Source of the DNA: Candidatus Peregrinibacteria bacterium
GTDB lineage: Bacteria; Patescibacteriota; Gracilibacteria; UBA1369; UBA12463
Assembly: GCA_023245695.1 (NCBI GenBank)
Contig: JAHFJT010000021.1
Span: 1 to 11,690, forward strand
Direction: 5' to 3'
Length of the DNA: 11,690 nucleotides
Part shown: positions 1 through 6,091 of the stretch, piece by piece
Layout: each line of letters begins with the position of its first letter
Position numbering within the stretch: the stretch's first letter is position 1
Position numbers and translations under genes: made by a program
The notes under the pieces: model-generated
Database searches by the model: none
What the model saw: only the letters and a program-made list of their open reading frames with translations
Told to the model about the DNA's origin: nothing

Positions 1-745
1 GGAAGAGCAAAATAGTATTCAGACGGAAGTAGATGGTAGAAAGCATGAGTGCCAAGCCGTATGGAAGCGCTTTGATAAACACCTCTCGAATGAGCTTCCA
101 GTCGAAACGGTAGCGGATTTCGGTGAGTTTTCGCGTGTACCACCAGGTGCAGAGGAGCATGCCGGCGTTTCCAATAATGCCTGCGGCTACGACGTGATAA
201 AAACCGGTTGAAGGATCTTTCGTAAATGCTACGAGCACCACGTAGGCGACGTAGGCGATGGAGATTATTTTTCCGACGACGAGGGCGATAGCGGACTCGC
301 GCATTCGATAGTGGACCTGCAAGATAGAGGTGAGGGTGCCGTTGAGCAGCGCGAGAAGCACCGTGACGGATGCGATCGCGACACCGATCGAGACGCCACT
401 TCCGGCGTGTTCCGGCATCAGGACAGGAATCAGGAAACCGGCGATGATGGCGAGAAGCATGGCAAAAATGCCGACGAACGTTCGAATGGTGAGCACATTT
501 CCAAGTAAGACTGGAATGCGGGACTCGTCTTTCGACATTTCACGAACGGCGACGGTGTAGAGGCCGAGGTCGGCGACGATGCCGAAGACCGCTAAAAAAT
601 CATAAATGAAGTTGTAGTTTCCGTATTGTTCTTGGGAAAAGTAGTGCGTGAGCAACTTAATCACCACGACGCTCAACAACCCCACCAGGAGTTTTCCAAC
701 GAACTGCGAGACAGTACTTCCCAGAATTTTTCGCGCGGTCGACAT
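1..745 (-). CDS. Polysaccharide/lipid-linked oligosaccharide flippase (Wzx/RfbX-like), C-terminus cut by window edge
   Basis: The reverse strand reads open from an ATG at 745-743 to the window edge, giving 248 residues with no stop. The product is very hydrophobic, with about seven membrane segments (roughly residues 11-32, 43-64, 82-108, 118-142, 150-174, 185-204 and 225-247). Family members flip lipid-linked sugars across the cytoplasmic membrane for surface polysaccharide or glycan assembly. The stretch at residues 41-72 (YGNYNF...DLGLYTVAVREMSKD) matches the usual N-terminal signature of the polysaccharide synthesis/MOP-superfamily flippases: a YGxY, then an acidic-Gly-Leu turn and an Arg-Glu pair. 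The start was chosen because it gives a normal short cytoplasmic lead (MSTARKILGS) before TM1. No Shine-Dalgarno precedes it. It diverges from prfB. Its substrate cannot be told. A MurJ-type lipid II flippase is less likely given the YGxY/RE pattern. Confidence 0.85.
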   Translation of the reverse strand, partial: MSTARKILGSTVSQFVGKLLVGLLSVVVIKLLTHYFSQEQYGNYNFIYDFLAVFGIVADLGLYTVAVREMSKDESRIPVLLGNVLTIRTFVGIFAMLLAIIAGFLIPVLMPEHAGSGVSIGVAIASVTVLLALLNGTLTSILQVHYRMRESAIALVVGKIISIAYVAYVVLVAFTKDPSTGFYHVVAAGIIGNAGMLLCTWWYTRKLTEIRYRFDWKLIREVFIKALPYGLALMLSTIYFRLNTILLF

Positions 746-750
746 GTACT

Positions 751-784
751 GAAGCTAGAATATAGCTTGTCTACTCTAGCCTTC
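751..784. repeat. Imperfect inverted repeat in the divergent flippase/prfB gap
   Basis: GAAGCTAGA (751-759) and TCTAGCCTTC (775-784) are complementary with one bulged C and a 15-base spacer. A seven-T run follows at 792-798. It looks terminator-like on the plus strand, but no plus-strand gene reads into it, so an operator or a chance structure is equally possible. On the minus strand an AT-rich TATATT (complement of 759-764) lies about 14 bases before the flippase ATG and could be its -10 box, although no good -35 is visible. Confidence 0.35.
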
Positions 785-807
785 CCGGTGCTTTTTTTCA
801 ATCAATA

Positions 808-816
808 TGGTAGAGT
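808..816 (+). promoter_or_regulatory. Probable extended -10 promoter element of prfB-def
   Basis: TGG-TAGAGT lies 22 bases before the prfB ATG and keeps the TGn extension seen in the two stronger promoters of this window (TGG-TATAAT). No convincing -35 hexamer is seen at 16-18 bases. If used, the leader would be only about 16 nt long and has no Shine-Dalgarno. The call rests on its position and on similarity to the other two sites. Confidence 0.4.
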
Positions 817-838
817 TTGGCCGCCAAAACCAACCTTT

Positions 839-1930
839 ATGTACGAAGTCAAAGCACAACTCGACACTCTCCAGACACAGATCTCTACGGCGCTGAAGGC
901 GATCGATCTTGACGAAAAACGTCAACGGATTACTGAATTAGAAGTTCAGATGCAGGAACCGGATTTTTGGAATGATCAGAAGCGCGCACAAGACATCAGC
1001 AGAGAGGCGAGCCACGCGCGGACTTTTGTAGACAAGTGGGAGCAGCTGCAGAAAGACCTTCGGGAACTCACAGAGCTCGCGCCAACCATCAATGAAGAAG
1101 AGGATCCCGCCTCCGCAAAAGAGCTGACGACGATGGTGGAAAAACTTCAAAAAGATTGGCGCTCGCTCGAAATCCAAACCTTTTTCAATGGCCGATACGA
1201 TGATCACTCAGCCATTCTTTCGATCCACGCGGGCACGGGCGGTAAAGATGCCCAGGACTTCGCGGATATGCTCATGCGCATGTACTTGCGATGGGCGGAG
1301 CGTCACGACGTCAAAGCGACGATCGTAGATCAGTCGGCGGGTGAAGAAGTTGGGCTCAAGAGTGCGACGATTCTCATGCAGGGCGAGTTCGCGTATGGCT
1401 ATCTGAAAAGTGAAAATGGCGTGCACCGACTCGTGCGGCAGAGTCCCTTCAATGCGAAGGCGTCTCGTGAGACGTCGTTTGTCCTCATAGAAATTCTCCC
1501 CGAGATTTCCGATGCGTCCGAAATTGATATCAAAAAAGATGATCTCCGTGTGGACACCTATCGTTCCTCGGCTCCTGGTGGCCAAAATGTGCAGAAAACC
1601 GACTCCGCGATTCGCATCACACACCTCCCGACGAACATCGTGGTCTCGTGCCAGACCGAGCGAAGTCAGCTTCAAAATAAGGAAACGGCGATGAAAATTC
1701 TTCAGGGTAAGCTCGCGGATATGATGGAGCGCGAGCACGCGAAGACGCTCAGCGACTTGAAGGGCGGAAAGGTCGAGATGTCGTGGGGAAATCAGATACG
1801 TTCCTATGTACTCCATCCATACAAAATGGTAAAAGATCATCGTACGGATTATGAGGAGCGAAACGTGGAACCGATTTTGGATGGTGAGATTGATGGCTTT
1901 ATAGAGGCGTTTCTCAAGCAAGAAAAATAA
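839..1930 (+). CDS. prfB: Peptide chain release factor 2 (RF2)
   Basis: This 363-residue protein matches RF2 over its whole length (the E. coli protein is 365). RF2 reads UAA and UGA stop codons in the ribosomal A site and triggers peptidyl-tRNA hydrolysis. Residues 1-115 form the helical domain 1. The SPF stop-recognition tripeptide is at 202-204 and the catalytic GGQ at 247-249 (SAPGGQNVQKTDSAIRI), both within three residues of the E. coli positions. The frame is open upstream to 626, but that part is antisense to the flippase gene. The ATG at 839 starts the conserved MYEVKAQL and sits just after a promoter-like site. The gene is read continuously: where many bacteria have CTT-TGA-C for a programmed +1 shift, it has CTT-GAC at 908-913 (Leu24-Asp25). 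def follows 21 bases after its TAA, probably on the same transcript. Confidence 0.97.
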   Translation: MYEVKAQLDTLQTQISTALKAIDLDEKRQRITELEVQMQEPDFWNDQKRAQDISREASHARTFVDKWEQLQKDLRELTELAPTINEEEDPASAKELTTMVEKLQKDWRSLEIQTFFNGRYDDHSAILSIHAGTGGKDAQDFADMLMRMYLRWAERHDVKATIVDQSAGEEVGLKSATILMQGEFAYGYLKSENGVHRLVRQSPFNAKASRETSFVLIEILPEISDASEIDIKKDDLRVDTYRSSAPGGQNVQKTDSAIRITHLPTNIVVSCQTERSQLQNKETAMKILQGKLADMMEREHAKTLSDLKGGKVEMSWGNQIRSYVLHPYKMVKDHRTDYEERNVEPILDGEIDGFIEAFLKQEK

Positions 1931-1951
1931 TTTACTTCGCAAAAAATCTTT

Positions 1952-2425
1952 ATGCGACTCCCGATCACTAGCGGCGCGGACAACACAATCTTGAGGACGA
2001 TTTCGAGTCCGATCAAGGCGATGGACAAAAAACTTCAGAAGCTTATCACGGATATGCACATCACGATGGACGCTGAGGATGGTATTGGGATTGCGGCACC
2101 CCAGGTCGGCGTGAATCTGCGATTAGCTTTGGCGAAACTGAATCCGGGCACGAAAGATGAGCTCGTGATCGTCATGATCAATCCAGAAATTCTCACACAT
2201 ACGGACAAAAAAGAGTCGAATGAGGAGGGCTGCCTGAGCCTTCGCGGAAAGTGGGGGAGTGTTCCTCGCTACCAGAGCCTCACGGTGCAGTTTTTCAACA
2301 AAAAAATGGAGAAGGTCACACTCGCCTTGAAGGGCTTGAATGCGCGCATTATCCAGCACGAGATTGACCATCTCGATGGGAAATTGTTCATCGATCGGGT
2401 GGAGGGAGAGATCCGGCAGGAGTAA
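1952..2425 (+). CDS. def: Peptide deformylase
   Basis: The 157-residue protein is a full-length metallohydrolase that removes the formyl group from the N-terminal Met of nascent proteins at the ribosome. All three family motifs are intact: GIGIAAPQ (44-51), EGCLS (92-96) and QHEIDHLDG (135-143). By family knowledge the metal ligands are Cys94, His136 and His140, with Glu137 as the catalytic base. Most likely it is co-transcribed with prfB, grouping two translation-maturation functions. The start is the first ATG in frame and gives the usual MRLPITSGADNTILR lead. There is no Shine-Dalgarno, only an A-run then CTTT before the ATG. A hairpin terminator follows 36 bases after the stop. Confidence 0.97.
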   Translation: MRLPITSGADNTILRTISSPIKAMDKKLQKLITDMHITMDAEDGIGIAAPQVGVNLRLALAKLNPGTKDELVIVMINPEILTHTDKKESNEEGCLSLRGKWGSVPRYQSLTVQFFNKKMEKVTLALKGLNARIIQHEIDHLDGKLFIDRVEGEIRQE

Positions 2426-2460
2426 TTGAGAATTTCCTGCACGTGCATGAAGCTGAGCAC

Positions 2461-2497
2461 CATTGCAATATTTTCCTATTATTTTGCAGTGTTTTTT
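2461..2497 (+). terminator. Rho-independent terminator after prfB-def
   Basis: CATTGCAA (2461-2468) pairs fully with TTGCAGTG (2484-2491), with one T-G wobble, around a 15-base loop. Six T residues follow directly (2492-2497). The position, between def and the next promoter, suits the end of the prfB-def transcript. The stem is modest in GC, so read-through is possible. Confidence 0.6.
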
Positions 2498-2534
2498 GTG
2501 CCCAGGCATCTAGTGCGGCTCCTCTCTATCATCC

Positions 2535-2563
2535 TTGCATCCAAAGCTCTCCTGTGGTATAAT
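2535..2563 (+). promoter_or_regulatory. Sigma70-type promoter of the giant-gene operon
   Basis: A perfect -10 TATAAT (2558-2563) with TGG extension (2555-2557) lies 17 bases after a weak -35 TTGCAT (2535-2540). Transcription would begin near 2570, leaving about 22 nt before the ATG at 2592. The 13 bases TGGTATAATGATG (2555-2567) recur exactly at 8991-9003. Confidence 0.75.
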
Positions 2564-2591
2564 GATGAGAAATATAAAAACCAACCTCTCT

Positions 2592-5500
2592 ATGAAAACT
2601 TCTCTCAAGGCATTCCAGGTACATCCTGCGTTCTCGCTCGTCGCGTCTAAATTTGTTTTTGCTGGTGCAGAAAAAGTTCCGGATAGATCAACAACTCAGC
2701 CTTCCGAAACATCTGATAAAACGAAAAACCTTGTCGATGCGCGAAAAAATAAACAAGTAGATGTCGTGAAAAAGAGCATCGGAAAAAACAAAGAAGAACG
2801 GGAAAAAATGAAGTGGACCGAGGAACAGATGAAGAAAGTTGCTGAGGCAATTTCAACTCCGGAGAAAAAAGAGACAGTAGAGACGATCCGAAAAGCATTG
2901 CTTCACTATGAGCTTGGGAAATACGAGAATCCGAAGGACGAACACCGTGCTGCAGAAATCATGCATAGTATTTCTTTGGCTGTGAAAGCCGGAAAACTGC
3001 CTGGCGTGGAAGTTATTTTCCAGGGTGGAACGGATGTCACCCGACACTCGATTGATAAAATCAAGACCGAAGGTGCTGTTTGGCACGCTGCAAAAAAAGA
3101 AGCATTCAAAAAAATTATCGCTCTCGGTGACAACCTCACACCAGGCTCCGCAAAAAAACTTCGTGATGATAATCAAAAACTTATTGCCGATTATATCGCT
3201 GCAACTGATCCGGATGCATTTGTCGCTTCCCACAAGGACGCTTTTGCAAAAGGTGCGCAGCTCTTCGATCTTGCCCTTGCGTTCCAGCGTGCCGAAAATG
3301 CACGACTCGTCTATGATAAGGGAACCATCAATGTCAAACAAGAAAGAGTCTATCTTGATCTCGCGAAAGTGCAGGGCGAGGGCTACCGAAAATCTGGTAT
3401 CGCGTTGAGTTTTGTACAGGAGAAAGTTGAGCCGCCAAAGCCACCAGCTCCTAAACCACCGGAGCCACCTAAACCAGAACCTAAACCTCAGCCAAAGCCA
3501 GAGCCAGAGCCAGAGCCTAAACCTCAGCCAAAACCTCAGGAAAAAGATAAGCCAGCTCCGGAAGAAAGCGCCACTTTTGGGAAAGATGGTATTACTTTTG
3601 AGACAGGTGGAATCAAATATATTTTCGATCTCAAAATCGAGCTCAAAGGCAAAGAAAAAGTTACTATCAAACCTTCTGACACACCACTTCAGGGTCATAA
3701 GGCACTCCTTTTTCTCATTGATAACAAGCCAGCAGTACGATTTTATTCCAACGATAAAGGCATTATTATTCGTGAACCGCTGAGCAATGTGTATGATATT
3801 GCCCAGGACAAGAACACGATTTATTTGCGGTCAATTGGGAAGGTACCTTCTCCAAAACCAGAGGAGCCAGCACCGCTTCCACCAGAACCTACTCCCGCCG
3901 TTGAGCCACCAGTTGCTCCGACAGAGACGGGTACGTCTCCAGAACCTCAGCCAGAAGCCCCAAAACCAGAGTCACTTACGATGCTTCAGGGTGGTAAATT
4001 GATTTTAGAACAGCATGGCAAAACTCATGAACTCCTCGTTCGAAGTGAAGATCCATCTGCTCGATTCCCAGCACATGCTGGCGACGTCTACGGCCACAAG
4101 GCGATCGATATTCAGGTTAATGGCAAAATCGTCGGCACATTCTTCTTTGAAAATAAAGACCGTGCGATGTATATCACGATCGATCCTGCCTATTCTATCG
4201 AACAAAAGCGTGATGTTGGTGAAATTATTGTTCATAAAAAATCTGAGACACCCCCAGCTCCACTGCCAGAGGCCCCTACCGAAACGGGCAAGGGTCCTGA
4301 AGTCGCGACCTCTGATATACTCCGTCTCGATCCTGATGGCAAACTCAGATACGAGCATGGAGATACCGCGTCTTTCTATACCTTTTTGAGTGAAGTTCCG
4401 GACATGCGCGTCCATCCACACGCTCAAAAACCAGGTGAACGACCAAGTGTCGATCTCAAGATTGGCGACAAGTTGATTGCTACTTTATACGCAACTCATG
4501 GTGGCGAATTCGTCTGCGCCAATGCGGATCCGATGAATCCTATCTACGGTATCCGACGATCACCTGATGGCAAAACGTTAACCTTCTTCGCTGCTAAACC
4601 TCGTCCGCAGCCTGAGAAGCCAGCTCCGAAGGAAACCGCAGAAGTTGAGCCGGGGAAAGTTGAGCGACGATACCTCAAGGATACCATAAGTTACGATGAG
4701 GGAATCTTTGATCCAGGAACCGGAAATCTCAAGAAGGGAAAAGCTGTTCGGGGTGGTGTAACCCTGGAAGGAGATTTTGACCCTACAACTCGCAGATTTA
4801 TCAAGGGGACCCAGGATCTCCATGAACATGATCCAAAAACCAATAAACCATTTATTCGAGAGGTTCACTGGGATGCTGACAAAAAAGAGCTTGTTACCGA
4901 TAAAATCCGAGAAATTGGGGTCAAGTCTGTCCATTGGGATTCAAAGAAAAAGGAGCTTGTTACCGACGCTCCTGACGTCCTCGACCGCGAGGCCGTAAAT
5001 GTCTACCCGAATCCTGCAAGTATCGATGCCTTCGTCAAAAATGGCTACACGGTTGTCGATATCTGGGCTTCCTGGTGCGCTCCATGTTGCGCCATGGCTC
5101 CCGATGTTGAAGATTACGCCAAGCAAACTAAGGGCACCCTCAAAGTAGGAAAAGTTCAGGCAGAAGGTGGTTTCTTTGATGACATTAGTAAAAAATATAA
5201 AATTGAAAATATTCCCGTACTGCTTTTCTTCAAAGACGGCAAGGAGGTTAAGCGACTTGTGGGAAATGCAAAAGCAGAGCGCGATGCCGCCTTCGCTGAG
5301 TTTGAAAAACAGGCAGGTGGTGGCAAAGCAAAACCGGTTGAGGTTACGCCTCCAGCGCCAGAAAAGACTCCAGCGCCTAAGCCGGCACCAGCACCAGCAC
5401 CTAAACCAGTGCCTAAGCCTGCTCCAAAAGAGGCTCCAAAGGAGGGACCTGTTGAATCTACTACCAAAACTACTCTCAATACCCTTGCCGCTCACTATGG

Positions 5501-6086
5501 CGTGAAGAGTATTGGTATGTGGTCTGATGAAAAATATGATTACAAAGATATTCAGTCGCATGTTGGAAATATTGAAAATGCGCTACGCAAGGTAAGTGCT
5601 GAGTACGCCAAGGATCCTCAGAAGCTCCAGGCGCTTAAGGAGCTGCCGATTAAACTCAATCCAGGGTCAGGATGGACAAGCTGGAAAATGGCCGAAGGTT
5701 ACAATACTTCACAAAAATTGATGACGATCGACTACACCGAAAATTCGGATGATATTGCCAAGGATATACGGAGTGGTGTAGAAAAGTACCTCGAAGCGAA
5801 GCCACATCTCGTACTTGAGGGTAACAAGCTTCGATTTATATCTCAAGATGCTAAACGAGAGTTCAGCCTCACAACGAAAGAAAAGGGTGTTACACAGGTT
5901 GTTGGTGAGCTGGATGGAAAACCATCGCTTACCTTCATGAAGGCTGGTAAACGAGTCATGGTTGTCGTCTTTGAAAAGGATGGTGAACCTCTCGAGAAAG
6001 AGGCATTTACGGATCCAGACTTCAAGCTCGGAGGAAAAGATCCAAACGTACTTGAACTCAAACGAATTCCTAAAATTCCTGAATAA
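2592..6086 (+). CDS. Giant modular protein: repeated beta-module, Pro-rich linkers, MORN-like stretch and thioredoxin domain
   Basis: No whole-protein family is recognised for these 1164 residues. The ATG at 2592 was chosen because the longer frame starts inside or before the promoter. Layout: a short N-terminus with a hydrophobic patch (MKTSLKAFQ...ASKFVFAGAEK), possibly an atypical export signal; a charged helical region to about 280; Pro/Lys/Glu linkers at about 281-323, 418-460, 552-570 and 914-955; related ~90-residue modules at 327-417, 462-550 and 574-670, with a possible fourth at 1072-1159; a MORN-like stretch at 690-742 with two GxFDP-type turns; a 22-residue duplication at 758-792; a thioredoxin fold at about 803-906 with WCAPCC (Trp828, Cys829, Cys832) and the Ile-Pro pair at 874-875 before the last strands. 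The thioredoxin part predicts a disulfide or reductase role, and the rest looks like scaffold or binding modules. The linkers recall TonB, but no TonB C-terminal domain is present. The next gene starts 5 bases after its stop. Confidence 0.92.
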   Translation: MKTSLKAFQVHPAFSLVASKFVFAGAEKVPDRSTTQPSETSDKTKNLVDARKNKQVDVVKKSIGKNKEEREKMKWTEEQMKKVAEAISTPEKKETVETIRKALLHYELGKYENPKDEHRAAEIMHSISLAVKAGKLPGVEVIFQGGTDVTRHSIDKIKTEGAVWHAAKKEAFKKIIALGDNLTPGSAKKLRDDNQKLIADYIAATDPDAFVASHKDAFAKGAQLFDLALAFQRAENARLVYDKGTINVKQERVYLDLAKVQGEGYRKSGIALSFVQEKVEPPKPPAPKPPEPPKPEPKPQPKPEPEPEPKPQPKPQEKDKPAPEESATFGKDGITFETGGIKYIFDLKIELKGKEKVTIKPSDTPLQGHKALLFLIDNKPAVRFYSNDKGIIIREPLSNVYDIAQDKNTIYLRSIGKVPSPKPEEPAPLPPEPTPAVEPPVAPTETGTSPEPQPEAPKPESLTMLQGGKLILEQHGKTHELLVRSEDPSARFPAHAGDVYGHKAIDIQVNGKIVGTFFFENKDRAMYITIDPAYSIEQKRDVGEIIVHKKSETPPAPLPEAPTETGKGPEVATSDILRLDPDGKLRYEHGDTASFYTFLSEVPDMRVHPHAQKPGERPSVDLKIGDKLIATLYATHGGEFVCANADPMNPIYGIRRSPDGKTLTFFAAKPRPQPEKPAPKETAEVEPGKVERRYLKDTISYDEGIFDPGTGNLKKGKAVRGGVTLEGDFDPTTRRFIKGTQDLHEHDPKTNKPFIREVHWDADKKELVTDKIREIGVKSVHWDSKKKELVTDAPDVLDREAVNVYPNPASIDAFVKNGYTVVDIWASWCAPCCAMAPDVEDYAKQTKGTLKVGKVQAEGGFFDDISKKYKIENIPVLLFFKDGKEVKRLVGNAKAERDAAFAEFEKQAGGGKAKPVEVTPPAPEKTPAPKPAPAPAPKPVPKPAPKEAPKEGPVESTTKTTLNTLAAHYGVKSIGMWSDEKYDYKDIQSHVGNIENALRKVSAEYAKDPQKLQALKELPIKLNPGSGWTSWKMAEGYNTSQKLMTIDYTENSDDIAKDIRSGVEKYLEAKPHLVLEGNKLRFISQDAKREFSLTTKEKGVTQVVGELDGKPSLTFMKAGKRVMVVVFEKDGEPLEKEAFTDPDFKLGGKDPNVLELKRIPKIPE
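3480..3532 (+). repeat. Pro-rich linker microsatellite
   Basis: Within the first linker of the 1164-aa gene, CCTAAACCTCAGCCAAA occurs twice (3480-3496 and 3516-3532), separated by a GCCAGA hexamer run. Both are in frame and encode P-K-P-Q-P-K and P-E-P-E. The six-base period makes the linker prone to length change by slippage without breaking the frame. Confidence 0.7.
3570..3842 (+). repeat. Protein-level module, copy 1 (residues 327-417)
   Basis: This beta-rich module of the 1164-aa protein contains ITFETGGIKYIF, then GHKALLFLIDNKPAVRFYS and a closing YDIAQDKNTIYLR. The centre aligns with copy 2 (GHKAIDIQVNGKIVGTFFF) and copy 3 (RPSVDLKIGDKLIATLYA). Copies have diverged strongly at the DNA level, so the duplication is old. 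The fold is unknown to me. Confidence 0.65.
3975..4241 (+). repeat. Protein-level module, copy 2 (residues 462-550)
   Basis: Opens with GGKLILEQHGKTHELLV, then the shared core GHKAIDIQVNGKIVGTFFF and YSIEQKRDVGEIIVHKK. It shares the GHKA core and the final Y-x-I...I-hydrophobic strand with copy 1. Pro-rich linkers flank it on both sides. Confidence 0.65.
4311..4601 (+). repeat. Protein-level module, copy 3 (residues 574-670)
   Basis: Opens with DGKLRYEHGDTASFYTFL, then RPSVDLKIGDKLIATLYA and IYGIRRSPDGKTLTFFA. The K-L-x-x-E-H-G opening matches copy 2 and the closing Y-x-I...T-L strand matches copy 1. It is the last copy before the MORN-like stretch. Confidence 0.6.
4863..4967 (+). repeat. 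22-residue tandem duplication with VHWD...KKELVTD
   Basis: VHWDADKKELVTD (residues 758-770) is followed 66 bases later by VHWDSKKKELVTD (780-792). The DNA copies remain similar, unlike the larger modules, so this duplication is younger or more constrained. It directly precedes the thioredoxin domain and may extend the MORN-like beta-hairpin series. Confidence 0.75.
5805..6068 (+). repeat. Possible diverged fourth copy of the module (residues 1072-1159)
   Basis: The C-terminus of the 1164-aa protein has GNKLRFISQDAKREFSL, then GKPSLTFMKAGKRVMVVVFE and NVLELKRI. The centre resembles GERPSVDLKIGDKLIATLYA of copy 3, and the opening resembles GKLRYEHG. The match is weaker than among copies 1-3 and could be convergence of beta-strand patterns. 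Confidence 0.4.
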
Positions 6087-6091
6087 GTCCT

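Noticed and set aside
816..828. Small hairpin TTTGG-CCG-CCAAA before prfB
   Set aside because: A five-pair stem with a three-base loop partly outside the predicted transcript; too weak to call.
626..838. Longer N-terminus of prfB (71 extra residues)
   Set aside because: It is antisense to the flippase gene, crosses the likely promoter, and RF2 family members start at the equivalent of the ATG at 839.
2438..2447. Ten-base palindrome TGCACGTGCA after def
   Set aside because: No T-run follows it and it occurs once; a better terminator lies just downstream.
2535..2591. Upstream ATGs for the 1164-aa gene
   Set aside because: They lie in or before the -35/-10 elements and would not be in the transcript.
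3426..3560. TonB-like protein suggested by P-E-P-K repeats
   Set aside because: No N-terminal TonB anchor and no TonB C-terminal domain; Pro/Lys/Glu linkers occur in many unrelated proteins.
2853..3698. Antisense frame rich in Trp/Arg/Leu
   Set aside because: It is the complement of the Pro-rich linker coding sequence and has no independent support.
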